This document shows positions 1 through 8,714 of a DNA stretch of 21,859 nt, in pieces. The position numbers and the translations under genes are program-made. The notes beneath the pieces are model-generated. The model was not told the origin of the DNA and did not search any database. It worked only from the letters and a program-made list of their open reading frames with translations. The first letter of the stretch is position 1; each line of letters starts with the position of its first letter. This DNA is from Lachnospiraceae bacterium. GTDB lineage: Bacteria; Bacillota; Clostridia; Lachnospirales; Lachnospiraceae. The stretch spans positions 1 to 21,859 of the forward strand of contig JAFSYD010000229.1 in the NCBI GenBank assembly GCA_017443685.1, written 5' to 3'.

Positions 1-33
1 AAATCGCAGGCGTAGCGGGCTACGTCAAGATTT
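1..33. terminator. Edge hairpin downstream of cheC-like gene
   Basis: Positions 1-5 (AAATC) pair with 29-33 (GATTT), and 9-15 (GGCGTAG) pair with 20-26 (CTACGTC, one G-U pair) around a CGGG loop. On the plus strand a T run follows at 31-36, so it could terminate a plus-strand gene lying outside the window. On the minus strand it lies just past the CheC-like gene and could end that transcript. The window edge hides any left flank. The sequence from 37 to 95 holds no gene that I can support. Confidence 0.45.
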
Positions 34-95
34 TTTCGATGAAGCAGATGAGTGTGAAGACAAGCCAAAATGAAAGATAATTCTGTAACAGTTCC

Positions 96-701
96 TTACA
101 TCTGCTTCTCTTTTTCCTGGAAGATTCTGCACATATCCTTCGCAAATTCCACCGGATACAGCTGCACCATCGTCGAATCGATCAGATTGCCGATCGTCAT
201 GCGGAAGGAGATCTTCACAAAACGATCCTTCACCGACTCGAACATCTTCTCAAACATCTTGACACTCTCGACATCGATCCGACTGATCTCCGGCGTAGAG
301 ATGTCCACCGGAACCTCAAGCATGGAAGCCATGGACGTCGCTGACGTACCCATCATCTGGTTCATCGCCTCGGACGCCGCGGACAGGTGCATCTCATTCA
401 CCTCGCCCTGTACATTCTCTCCACTGCCGCCCATCATCAGATCCGTCATACAAAGGACATCCGGCTCCTTTAAGATGAAGACATTGTTGCCGGTAAGACC
501 CTTGATGTAATGGATCTGCACGAAAACACAGGTCTTCTCATAATCATCCAAAGACGCGCTCCGGTTAATGACCTGTACCGTCGGCGTCGTGATGTCAACC
601 GGGTGGTTCACCATCATGGAAAGCGTCGTCGCCGCATTGCCCATGCTGATGTTCGCGATCTCACCCAATACGTCCATTTGTTCTCTCGTTAATTCTTCCA
701 T
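96..701 (-). CDS. CheC/FliY-type CheY-P phosphatase, stand-alone
   Basis: 201-residue cytoplasmic protein of the CheC/CheX/FliY phosphatase family, which dephosphorylates CheY-P in chemotaxis. Both copies of the family active-site pattern (D/S)-x3-E-x2-N are present: D10/E14/N17, within LGEIANISMGNAATTLS, and S107/E111/N114. The first stretch resembles the phosphatase domain of FliY, but the C-terminal FliN/SpoA domain that FliY carries is absent, so this is a CheC-length protein. An AAGGGGG ribosome site lies about 6 bases before the ATG. It follows clpX on the same strand with a 45-bp gap and may be co-transcribed with it. No other chemotaxis or flagellar gene is in the window, so its partner CheY and CheD cannot be named. 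The family call is secure. CheC rather than a FliY fragment is a judgement from length and the natural stop. Confidence 0.85.
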   Translation of the reverse strand: MEELTREQMDVLGEIANISMGNAATTLSMMVNHPVDITTPTVQVINRSASLDDYEKTCVFVQIHYIKGLTGNNVFILKEPDVLCMTDLMMGGSGENVQGEVNEMHLSAASEAMNQMMGTSATSMASMLEVPVDISTPEISRIDVESVKMFEKMFESVKDRFVKISFRMTIGNLIDSTMVQLYPVEFAKDMCRIFQEKEKQM

Positions 702-746
702 GACAAACCCCCTTAAAATATACCCCTTAAGTCCAGCATCCGTTGT

Positions 747-2036
747 CTATGCACTAAGCTCGGAACGCTTCTGTTCCGTGATGTCGATGATCTCATCATC
801 GTCCTTGTCGATCAGCAGAATATTCTCATCCACGAAATCCTTGGTGATGACCAGCTTCTTAATGCTCTCGTCACTCGGCACGCGATACATATAGTCCATC
901 ATAACATTTTCCATGATCGCACGCAAACCCCTCGCGCCCGTTTTTCGCTCTAAGGACTTCTTCGCAATCTCGACAAGCGCATCCTCATCAAACGACAGCT
1001 TCACATCGTCCATTGCAAAAAGCGCCTTGTACTGCTTTACGAGACAGTTCTTCGGCTGTGTCAGGATGGCGATGAGCGCCTCCTCATCGAGCTCCTCAAG
1101 CGCAACATTGATCGGCACACGTCCGATAAATTCCGGGATCAGACCGTATTTGATAAAATCCTGCGGTAAAACCTGCTTGAAGAGATTCTCGTTTTCCTTT
1201 TTCTTGTAAATGTCCGTCGCTTCCGAATCAAAGCCGATCCGCTTCGTATCAAGCCGTGATTCGATGATCTTGTCCAGGCCCTCGAACGCGCCGCCGCAGA
1301 TAAAGAGGATGTTCGTCGTATCGATCTGCAAAAGATCCTGCTGCGGATGCTTCCGCCCGCCCTGCGGGGGAACCGATGCTACCGTACCCTCCAGAATCTT
1401 AAGCAATGCCTGCTGCACGCCCTCACCCGAAACGTCACGGGTGATCGACACATTTTCCGACTTCTTCGTGATCTTGTCGATCTCATCGATGTAAATGATC
1501 CCGTATTCCGCCTTGGGGATGTCATATTCTGCCGCCTGGATCAGCTTTAACAGAATATTTTCCACGTCCTCACCGACATAACCGGCTTCCGTCAGCGTCG
1601 TCGCATCCGCGATGGCAAACGGCACGCCAAGGACCCTCGCTAAGGTCTGCGCCAAAAGCGTCTTGCCGGAACCGGTCGGCCCCAAAAGAAGCACATTGCT
1701 CTTCTGCAGCTCCACACCGAGATCCTCGTCCGCCATGATCCGCTTGTAATGGTTGTAAACCGCAACGGAAAGAACCTTCTTCGCTTCCTCCTGCCCGATC
1801 ACATAATCATCCAAAAACTTCTTCATTTCCCGCGGCTTTAAGAGGTTGATATCAATGTCAAGATCCTCTTTGGAGCGCAGACTCTCGTTGTATTCCTCCT
1901 CGATGATCTCCGCGCAGATGTCCACACAGTCATCGCAGATATACGCTCCGTTCGGGCCCGCGATCAGCTTACGCACCTGCGACTGGGATTTGCCGCAGAA
2001 CGAACAGCGAATTTTATCTTCTCTCATTCTTTTCAC
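747..2036 (-). CDS. clpX: ATP-dependent Clp protease ATP-binding subunit ClpX
   Basis: 429-residue AAA+ unfoldase that recognises substrates and threads them into ClpP. An N-terminal C4 zinc finger (CSFCGKS, then CDDCVDIC) is followed by Walker A GPTGSGKT near residue 119, Walker B IIYIDEID, and the pore and sensor regions, with C-terminal [10 protein letters not shown]. Length is normal for ClpX. The start is a GTG at 2036 preceded by AGGAG at about 10 bases. An in-frame ATG at 2027 is possible but is worse spaced. It lies 20 bp after clpP in the conserved order tig-clpP-clpX and is presumably transcribed from the tig promoter. Nothing in the sequence looks unusual. Confidence 0.98.
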   Translation of the reverse strand: MKRMREDKIRCSFCGKSQSQVRKLIAGPNGAYICDDCVDICAEIIEEEYNESLRSKEDLDIDINLLKPREMKKFLDDYVIGQEEAKKVLSVAVYNHYKRIMADEDLGVELQKSNVLLLGPTGSGKTLLAQTLARVLGVPFAIADATTLTEAGYVGEDVENILLKLIQAAEYDIPKAEYGIIYIDEIDKITKKSENVSITRDVSGEGVQQALLKILEGTVASVPPQGGRKHPQQDLLQIDTTNILFICGGAFEGLDKIIESRLDTKRIGFDSEATDIYKKKENENLFKQVLPQDFIKYGLIPEFIGRVPINVALEELDEEALIAILTQPKNCLVKQYKALFAMDDVKLSFDEDALVEIAKKSLERKTGARGLRAIMENVMMDYMYRVPSDESIKKLVITKDFVDENILLIDKDDDEIIDITEQKRSELSA

Positions 2037-2056
2037 CAGACGTAAACTCCTATTTA

Positions 2057-2644
2057 CTACTCCGCGCGGTTCGTGATGATCCGGTCGATAAGACCGTAAT
2101 CCAACGCTTCCTGCGCACTCATATAGTGGTCGCGCTCGGTATCGTCCCTGACCTTCTCAACTGTCTGTCCCGTATTCTGTGCCAGGATCTCGTTCAAACG
2201 CTTTTTCGTTTTTAAAATATTCTCGGCCGCGATCTCGATCTCGGTCGCCTGCCCCCGCGTACCGCCCGAGGGCTGATGGATCATGATCTCCGCATTCGGC
2301 AGGGCGAGCCTTTTGCCCTTCGTTCCGCCTGCCAGAAGGAAGGCGCCCATCGAAGCGGCCAGTCCGACACAGATCGTCGAAACATCACATTTGATATACT
2401 GCATCGTATCATAAATCGCAAACCCGGCCGTTACCATTCCGCCCGGCGAATTGATGTAGAGATGGATATCCTTCGACGGATCCTCCGACTCCAGAAACAA
2501 CAGCTGCGCTACCGTTAAGGACGCCGTCGTCTCATTGACATCTTCGCCCAGGAAAATGATCCGGTCTTTTAACAGCCGTGAATAAATGTCGTAGGAACGC
2601 TCGCCGCGGCTGTTCTGCTCAATGACATAAGGTATTGTAGCCAT
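2057..2644 (-). CDS. clpP: ATP-dependent Clp protease proteolytic subunit ClpP
   Basis: 195-residue serine peptidase that forms the tetradecameric chamber served by ClpX. The catalytic triad falls at the family positions: S98 in [10 protein letters not shown]123 in MIHQPSGG and D172 in ERDHYMS. There is no long propeptide. The start ATG has AAGGAG 7 bases upstream, and this ribosome site lies inside the end of tig, only 3 bp separating tig's stop from this ATG, so translation is probably coupled. It degrades misfolded and regulatory proteins together with the neighbouring clpX product. Confidence 0.98.
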   Translation of the reverse strand: MATIPYVIEQNSRGERSYDIYSRLLKDRIIFLGEDVNETTASLTVAQLLFLESEDPSKDIHLYINSPGGMVTAGFAIYDTMQYIKCDVSTICVGLAASMGAFLLAGGTKGKRLALPNAEIMIHQPSGGTRGQATEIEIAAENILKTKKRLNEILAQNTGQTVEKVRDDTERDHYMSAQEALDYGLIDRIITNRAE

Positions 2645-2647
2645 TTA

Positions 2648-3937
2648 TTACTCCTTTACCACCTTAACGGCATCCATTACAACGTCGATCGCCTTCTCCA
2701 TAAGAATCTGCTCCTTAAAGCTTGACATCTCACCGTCTGCCATATTCTTCTTCATCTCGTCCGCGTTCATCTGATAGCGGTCCGCCATCTCTTTGATCTT
2801 CGCGTCCACATCCGCATCGGTCACTTCAAGACCTTCCTGCTTCGCGATCTCCTCCAGGCAAAGCGATACCTTCGTCCGCGCTTTGGCATCCGGCTCCATC
2901 TGCTCACGCAGCTTGTCGATCGTCATACCGGTCATCTGCATATACTGGGAAAAGCCGATGCCGTTGCCCATTACCTGGTTCGCGTATTCGTTGATCATAT
3001 TGTTGGTCTGCAGCTCCAGCATCCCCTTCGAGATCTCGACCTCGCAGGCATCCGCAAGCTTCTCTAACGCCTCGTCCTCCTGCGCACGTCTGGCCGCATC
3101 CTTCTTCCTCTTTTCCAGGCGCTCCCGGATGTCCGCACGGTACTCATCCACCGTATCAAACTCGGAGATCTCCTGTACATAATCATCATCCACTTCGGGA
3201 AGCTCACGGCGCTCAACGCCGTTGACCTTTACTTTGAAAAGTGCGGGCTTGCCTGCCAGATCCGGCGCGTGGTACTCCTCGGGGAACGTCACGTTGACAT
3301 CCACCTCATCGCCCGCCGACTTGCCGATCAGCTGATCCTCGAAGGTGTCAATGAAGCTGTGGCTGCCGAGGATGAGCTTATGTCCCTCCGCCTTACCGCC
3401 GTCAAACGCCTTGCCGTCCGAGAAGCCTTCGTAATTGATATCAACCGTATCCCCGGACTGTGCCGGCTCATCTACCGTAACGATACGTCCGTTGACCGCA
3501 CGCTCACGCTCAACCTCCGCGTCCACATCCGCATCGGTCACTTCGATATCAACGTACTTCACCTCGATGCCCTTATACTCACCCAGGGTTACCGGCGGCT
3601 TCAATTCAACTTCCGCGGTAAAGATGAACGGCTTGCCTTCTTCCAGCTGTACGATATCGCACTCCGGACGGGAAACAATGTCAAGCTCCACCTCGTCATA
3701 CGCCTTCGGATATGCGTCATCGATCAGAATATCGGCTGCGTCGCCGTAAAAAAGATCCTGCCCGTAATACTTTTCCAAAAACTTCCGCGGTGCCTTGCCC
3801 TTACGGAAACCCGGAACCGAGATACGGCTCTTCTGCTTATTATATGCACGGTCGAGTGCCTTCTTCACCAGATCCGCTTCGACCTCGATCGTCATCTTTG
3901 CCTTGTTGCCTTCTAACTGTTCTACCTGCACGCTCAT
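2648..3937 (-). CDS. tig: Trigger factor, ribosome-associated chaperone / PPIase
   Basis: 429-residue trigger factor. The N-terminal ribosome-binding domain carries the signature GFRKGKAP at residues 43-50, the loop that docks on ribosomal protein L23. The middle domain (about 150-240) is FKBP-like peptidyl-prolyl isomerase, with GDTVDINYEGFSDGKAFDGG. The C-terminal helical arms follow (about 250-429). It binds nascent chains at the exit tunnel. It is the first gene of tig-clpP-clpX and has its own strong promoter upstream, with ribosome site GGAAG about 7 bases before the ATG. Length and domain order are standard. Confidence 0.97.
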   Translation of the reverse strand: MSVQVEQLEGNKAKMTIEVEADLVKKALDRAYNKQKSRISVPGFRKGKAPRKFLEKYYGQDLFYGDAADILIDDAYPKAYDEVELDIVSRPECDIVQLEEGKPFIFTAEVELKPPVTLGEYKGIEVKYVDIEVTDADVDAEVERERAVNGRIVTVDEPAQSGDTVDINYEGFSDGKAFDGGKAEGHKLILGSHSFIDTFEDQLIGKSAGDEVDVNVTFPEEYHAPDLAGKPALFKVKVNGVERRELPEVDDDYVQEISEFDTVDEYRADIRERLEKRKKDAARRAQEDEALEKLADACEVEISKGMLELQTNNMINEYANQVMGNGIGFSQYMQMTGMTIDKLREQMEPDAKARTKVSLCLEEIAKQEGLEVTDADVDAKIKEMADRYQMNADEMKKNMADGEMSSFKEQILMEKAIDVVMDAVKVVKE

Positions 3938-3987
3938 TTGTTTCTTCCTTTCGGTATCTTCCGATAAAATAGTTTACACGTCGTTAC

Positions 3988-4016
3988 AGTATAGCATAAA
4001 GCGGCGAAGCAGGCAA
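3988..4016 (-). promoter_or_regulatory. Promoter of tig-clpP-clpX
   Basis: On the minus strand there is TTGCCT (4016-4011), a 17-bp spacer, then TATACT (3993-3988) with an extended -10 TG one base upstream. The start point would lie near 3981, giving a leader of about 45 bases to the tig ATG. No inverted repeat of the CtsR or HrcA/CIRCE type is apparent around it. Confidence 0.75.
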
Positions 4017-4049
4017 GTGCCTGATTTGCAGCTTTTTCAATGCCCAATT

Positions 4050-4065
4050 TACCGCTTTTGCGGTA
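4050..4065. terminator. Small hairpin after the EAL-protein gene
   Basis: TACCGC (4050-4055) and GCGGTA (4060-4065) form a 6-bp stem with a TTTT/AAAA loop, 20 bp past the stop of the degenerate EAL gene. There is no T run on the minus strand after the stem, so intrinsic termination would be weak. It may only partly insulate the signalling cluster from tig. Confidence 0.3.
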
Positions 4066-4084
4066 TCCGCAGTCTTATTGGCGG

Positions 4085-6043
4085 TTAAAGCGCCCCCGGC
4101 TGCATGGGCACTGCGGGCAGGGATCCTTCCCTGAGTTCCCCAAGGGTCAGCGGCCTGCAGTAATAATCTCCCTCTAAAAGCTCACAGCCCATGTCAAAAA
4201 GCATCTGTGCCATTTCGGGATCATCAGCCCCCTTTGAAGCCACCTCAAGAGGGATATTCCGGATCATGGAAATACTGCCGCGAAGAAGCGCACGTTCCTT
4301 TTCACCGGTGGAGGCGAGAATAATGCTTTTATCGATCTTGACGGCAGACAGCGGCATACTTACCATGTGCCGCAGGTCCGTATATCCCTTGCCGAAGCTT
4401 CCCAGCGTAATGCGGTATCCCTGCATCGCCAGCTTTTCGATATTATCGAGGAATACGTGGCTTACGTTTTCATAAACGGACTCCCGGATGATGAACTCGA
4501 TATGCCGGGGCTTTATGCGGTATCTTTCCCGAAGCTTCCATATCTGATCCGTCAGATTCATCTGCATGCATTCCATCGGCGAAAGATTGACCGCCACATG
4601 CTTAAAGCCGCTCTTTAAGAACGCGTCATCCGCCACAAAGGAAAAGACCCTTTCCATAACGTATCCGCCGAGTGCGATAATGACGCCCCTCTCCTCCGCT
4701 GCCCGAAGCAGCAGCTTCTCGTGGATATCCCCGAACACCTCATCATGTACCTTCAGTCGCGCCGTGGCGGACGCAAAGCACCCATCCTTTACCGACCATA
4801 CCGGCTGGAACAGCACCTGCAGGTCGCGTGACGCTGTTGTCCGGCTTAAGATCTCATCAATATGCGTTTCCACCTGATACTCTTTTAATGAAGTAATGAC
4901 GCTGCATCTGGTAAATATTTTGTCAGGACTGGCAAAACGCGCGAAAATATGCCCGAAGTCAAACAGCTCCTCCGGTGTTTTCATCTCATTAGGAAAATCC
5001 ACCGTGACGGTCCGTATATCGGGATAAGCCCCGCGCTCGACCATCTGTTCCATTTTCTTTCTTACCTTTTCCCGGATATCCGGGATCATCTGCACCGGAT
5101 CAAAATTCATATCCTCCAGCAGATAATAAAAGGTTCCCGGATTTTCAAAATAGAGATTGTAGCTTAAGCGCTCCTTTTTGGAAGCGGTCCTTATCTCCTC
5201 ATCGATTGCGTAGATCAGGTTAAAAAAGGCGTCCGCCCCGAGATAACGGCGCAGCTCCCCGGCATTGATCATGCTAACGATGCCGACCTGAACATTCTGC
5301 CCCATGGTATAAAGGCGGGATATCCTCTCCCGGAAGGCGGAATACCCGGGAAGCCCGGTGGTATTGTCTACTAGCTTTTCCGGCCGCTGGACAAAGAACA
5401 CGACAAACAGAAGCGTCATGCTTGTCAGATAACACTCCACCAGCAGGTTCGGGAAAAAGAACTGGATGACAACCCCCACCACATTGAGGGCGTACAGGGA
5501 AAACAGCGCCAGCCAGATCGCTTTTTCTATGCTCTTCCTTATACGGAGCAAATACGAAGTGCCGAAGAACAGGTAGATCAGAGCCAGAAGATACACAATA
5601 AGGATGCCCCCTCCGCGGGCATACCCCGCCTCTGCCGTGACCGTAAACACCGGCTTCCCCGGAAGGGGGAAGAACAGCACAAGGAGTATACCGATATAAG
5701 GAAGGGCAAGCAAAAACTTCTTCCACCACCGGTTGAGCCGGAACCAGCTTTCCGTAATGGAAAAAACAAAAAAGATATACAGCATATTGGTAGCGTTGCG
5801 CGCCACAAAGTAAATATACTCACAGAACGTAACCACCGCAAGCCTTTCATCGGAAAGCGGATACGAATGCATGCACAGCCCGGCGACAATCTCGCTTATT
5901 ACCGTAACAAAGGCCACGGCAGTCAGCCACAGATAGAGCTGGTTGGATCTTCCCCTTGTCATTTTCCGGTAAATGGTGGCACACCAAATGATCGCATAGA
6001 TCGGAGCCGCGCTGATATCAAGAAATAAAATCTTATCCCACAT
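4085..6043 (-). CDS. Membrane protein with degenerate GGDEF and EAL domains
   Basis: 652 residues counted from the ATG at 6043. This start is chosen because GAGGA lies about 8 bases upstream and it sits 2 bp after the previous stop; an in-frame Met at 6361 would overlap the upstream gene by more than 300 bp. Residues 1-220 hold about seven hydrophobic segments. A GGDEF-like fold follows (about 228-370), with NPGTF at 301-305 where GGDEF should be. The C-terminal EAL-type domain (about 395-635) keeps N486 of NLSP, E521 and K569 of VKID. It has SATARL instead of xEALxR, GSFG (548-551) instead of DDFG, SKGA instead of EGVE, and no QGY glutamine. Known EAL enzymes need these residues for metal binding and c-di-GMP hydrolysis, so neither domain should be catalytic. 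It may bind c-di-GMP or act as a scaffold. It is last in the four-gene signalling cluster and probably translationally coupled. Confidence 0.85.
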   Translation of the reverse strand: MWDKILFLDISAAPIYAIIWCATIYRKMTRGRSNQLYLWLTAVAFVTVISEIVAGLCMHSYPLSDERLAVVTFCEYIYFVARNATNMLYIFFVFSITESWFRLNRWWKKFLLALPYIGILLVLFFPLPGKPVFTVTAEAGYARGGGILIVYLLALIYLFFGTSYLLRIRKSIEKAIWLALFSLYALNVVGVVIQFFFPNLLVECYLTSMTLLFVVFFVQRPEKLVDNTTGLPGYSAFRERISRLYTMGQNVQVGIVSMINAGELRRYLGADAFFNLIYAIDEEIRTASKKERLSYNLYFENPGTFYYLLEDMNFDPVQMIPDIREKVRKKMEQMVERGAYPDIRTVTVDFPNEMKTPEELFDFGHIFARFASPDKIFTRCSVITSLKEYQVETHIDEILSRTTASRDLQVLFQPVWSVKDGCFASATARLKVHDEVFGDIHEKLLLRAAEERGVIIALGGYVMERVFSFVADDAFLKSGFKHVAVNLSPMECMQMNLTDQIWKLRERYRIKPRHIEFIIRESVYENVSHVFLDNIEKLAMQGYRITLGSFGKGYTDLRHMVSMPLSAVKIDKSIILASTGEKERALLRGSISMIRNIPLEVASKGADDPEMAQMLFDMGCELLEGDYYCRPLTLGELREGSLPAVPMQPGAL

Positions 6044-6045
6044 AC

Positions 6046-8712
6046 TTATTTCCTCGCAAATATAAACCCGAAGGTCTGCGGTCCGCAGTTGACCGCGACG
6101 GCAGACGAAGCCTTCTGAAAATAAACCTCGTCGAAGCTTACGATGGAAAGCACCTTGTCCTTGATCTCCTCCAGATCGGACCTTTTCATGCCGGCATAGG
6201 TGATAAACAGCGACCGGGTATCGATATCGTAGGTAGTCCGAAAGGTATTGCGGATATAAGTATCCCTTGCATGCGCCATGCTTCCGGTCATGATGCCCCC
6301 GAGCTTTAGGGTGCTCTCCCTTACGACGAGCACCGGATGAAGCCGCAGCGCGCGAAAGCACCGGTGGGCGGCTCCGGGAATGAGGCCCGCCCGATATAGA
6401 AACAGCGTGCTGCCCGGCATAAAGCTTGTATGGATGCGATCCCGCTTCTGCGCGATCAGCTCCTCCGCCTGCTGCGGGTTCGCCTGATTTTCACCCGCGT
6501 ATTCGTGTGCCGCCAGCGCAAGAAGACCCATCCCGCTCGAAAGATGCCCGGAATCAATGACCCGCACATTGTAGAAGGACAGCGCCGCCTCGTTGGCGTT
6601 GGTAAAGCCCTTGCTGATCCGTTTGCCCATGGAAATATGCACAATATGCTGCGCCTGTGTCAGATGCTGCGCAAAGAAATCCTCATAATCGGCAACCGTA
6701 GGCGCCATGCTCTTCGCCGTCATCCCGGTGTCCTGTATGAAATTGAGCAGCATCGTGCTCTCCGATTCCTGCCCGTCGGTGAAGATCCCCGTATCCGTAT
6801 GAACGGTATAGGGGATGACCGGTATGCCAAGCCGCTCCGTCAGCTCCGCCGGAAGGTCCGCAGCGCTCTCCGTCGTAACCAGAAGCGGAACCCTTTTTCG
6901 CATCTGATAGATGATCTGATTGGCTTCGTATTGCTCCTCATCCTCCTCATCCATGACAGTGACAAGCTCCTTTGGCAAAAGGGAATAGAGCACATGCTCC
7001 AGATCCGCTGCATCCAGCGGCTTGACCAGATAATCATCAAAGCCCTCTCTGCGGTACAGAGCCTGGTTCTCACTTCCGGCATTGGCGGTCACGACGACGA
7101 CGGGCACCTCACGGCACAGCCCACCCGCCTGATCCCGGATTGCGTGCAGGCACTCGATCCCGTCCATTTCCGGCATCATGTGATCCATCAGTATCACATG
7201 GTAATAGCTCTTCATCGTAAGCTCCAGGCATTCCTTTGCGCTTTGGGCCGTAACCGTCTCCACCTTCGTCTGTCTTAAAAGCTTCGTTGCCACAAGAAGG
7301 TTGGCAGAGTTGTCATCCACGATGAGAACCCTTGCCTCCGGCGCCTCAAAATGCTGGCGGTATGGATTCCCTATGCGGGACAGACGCATATTCTCCGGAG
7401 CAACCTTTCCGATCACCGTTTCATCCACGATCTCCTGTTCGATGGTTACCGCGAAAGTCGTGCCCTTGGTATATACGCTGTGGACGGATATTTCGCCTCC
7501 CATCAGATCCACAAGCTGCTTGACGATAGATAAGCCCAGTCCCGTTCCTTCGATGTATTTGTTTTTTTCCTCGTCAAGCCGCTGGTAGGCATTGAACAAA
7601 AAGGGGATGTTTTCTTTCTTGATGCCCATCCCCGTATCGTCTACCGTATAGGTGACGATCGCCTTGCCCGGCTCGCTCCTGCGGCAATGGACAGACAGGA
7701 GAATGCTCCCCTCCTGCGTGTATTTGATCGCATTGTTCAGAAGGTTGATCAGGATCTGCCGGATACGGATCTCATCCGCGAAAAGCCTTGCCGGAATGCT
7801 CGGATCAATGTCGACGCCGAACTCGAGACCCTTTTCCCTTGCCCGGTTCCATGTCATGTTGATCATGTCGTCGATCATCGACCGGACATCATAGGAGACC
7901 GGAACGATCTCCATCTTTCCCGATTCGATTTTCGACATATCCAGAATGTCATTGATCACCGACAGCAGGATCTTCGAAGCCGACTGAATGTTCTGGGCGT
8001 TCTCCGCCACCTCCTTTGAAATATCCTCCCGGAGGATGATCTCATTTAAGCCGATGATCGTATTGATCGGCGTCCGGATCTCATGGCTCATGCTTGAGAA
8101 AAACCGGTTCTGCGACTGGTTTAACGCCTCGATCTTCCGGCTTTTTTCCATGGACTGATCCATGGCTCTTTTTAAGACCATGATCTCAAAGCCATACATG
8201 AAGCTAAGCAGGATCCCCACAATAAGAACGGAAAACAGCGACTCTATATATGCCGTGGACATGCTGTGCGCCGCCACAAGACCGGGATAACGGAACGCAG
8301 CCGCATAGCAGATCGCGGCGGATATGCCGCACATGGCGATCAGAACGGGCTTCCTTTTCCCTTCCACAGCCAGATTGATAAAAAGCGTACAGAAAATGAA
8401 CCAGATCGGCGAGCCGCTTAAGATACCCCCGCCAGTAAAAAAGGTCACCGGAAGAAGTATGAGTATCACGATCACCGCGATTATGGTAGCAGCCAGATTG
8501 ATCCGGCCGTAATAGATTCCCAGAAGGACAACCACCGAAAACACAGCCACACAGCCTGCAATGGTTGCGAGGTCCACGGCATCTTCATGCATCAGATAAG
8601 CGAACGCCAGCATGGCTGTCATGACCGCAAAAATCGTCGCAGCCATGAGAATGAATATCCGTTCGTTTAAGGGCCGGTTCTCATCATAGAGAATCTCGAT
8701 AAATCTCTTCAT
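6046..8712 (-). CDS. Hybrid histidine kinase-receiver-DegV fusion
   Basis: 888 residues. Six or so membrane segments (about 18-180) lead into HisKA with phospho-acceptor H210 in SHEIRTP. The HATPase_c domain has N327 in the N box, DDTGMGI at 358-364 and GTGLGLSI at 389-396. The receiver (about 460-580) has acidic DD466-467, phospho-acceptor D510 in ILMD, and K564 in VKP. After an acidic linker (588-606), residues 608-888 form a complete DegV domain: TTESAADLP near 613, a KSMAPT variant of the TSQPS motif (667-672), ISKG (699-702) in place of LSGT, VIDSGHLSSGMGL, and CGPQTFGFIF at the end. DegV/FakB proteins bind a fatty acid and present it to the kinase FakA. Here the domain sits where a hybrid kinase would normally end, which suggests a lipid-sensing or lipid-dependent kinase. 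GGAGG lies 9 bases before the ATG, 2 bp after the previous stop. Domain calls are firm; ligand and output are inferred. Confidence 0.92.
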   Translation of the reverse strand: MKRFIEILYDENRPLNERIFILMAATIFAVMTAMLAFAYLMHEDAVDLATIAGCVAVFSVVVLLGIYYGRINLAATIIAVIVILILLPVTFFTGGGILSGSPIWFIFCTLFINLAVEGKRKPVLIAMCGISAAICYAAAFRYPGLVAAHSMSTAYIESLFSVLIVGILLSFMYGFEIMVLKRAMDQSMEKSRKIEALNQSQNRFFSSMSHEIRTPINTIIGLNEIILREDISKEVAENAQNIQSASKILLSVINDILDMSKIESGKMEIVPVSYDVRSMIDDMINMTWNRAREKGLEFGVDIDPSIPARLFADEIRIRQILINLLNNAIKYTQEGSILLSVHCRRSEPGKAIVTYTVDDTGMGIKKENIPFLFNAYQRLDEEKNKYIEGTGLGLSIVKQLVDLMGGEISVHSVYTKGTTFAVTIEQEIVDETVIGKVAPENMRLSRIGNPYRQHFEAPEARVLIVDDNSANLLVATKLLRQTKVETVTAQSAKECLELTMKSYYHVILMDHMMPEMDGIECLHAIRDQAGGLCREVPVVVVTANAGSENQALYRREGFDDYLVKPLDAADLEHVLYSLLPKELVTVMDEEDEEQYEANQIIYQMRKRVPLLVTTESAADLPAELTERLGIPVIPYTVHTDTGIFTDGQESESTMLLNFIQDTGMTAKSMAPTVADYEDFFAQHLTQAQHIVHISMGKRISKGFTNANEAALSFYNVRVIDSGHLSSGMGLLALAAHEYAGENQANPQQAEELIAQKRDRIHTSFMPGSTLFLYRAGLIPGAAHRCFRALRLHPVLVVRESTLKLGGIMTGSMAHARDTYIRNTFRTTYDIDTRSLFITYAGMKRSDLEEIKDKVLSIVSFDEVYFQKASSAVAVNCGPQTFGFIFARK

Positions 8713-8714
8713 AC

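Noticed and set aside
3269..3916. 215-codon open frame on the plus strand
   Set aside because: Lies antisense to tig, whose protein is unmistakable. The translation has no family features and is a by-product of the codon bias.
6044..6361. N-terminal extension of the EAL protein to a Met at 6361
   Set aside because: Would overlap the DegV domain by more than 300 bp, reads as non-protein sequence, and a good ribosome site serves the ATG at 6043.
6430..7278. 282-codon open frame on the plus strand
   Set aside because: Antisense to the receiver-DegV part of the hybrid kinase; Arg/His/Leu-rich shadow composition and no domain.
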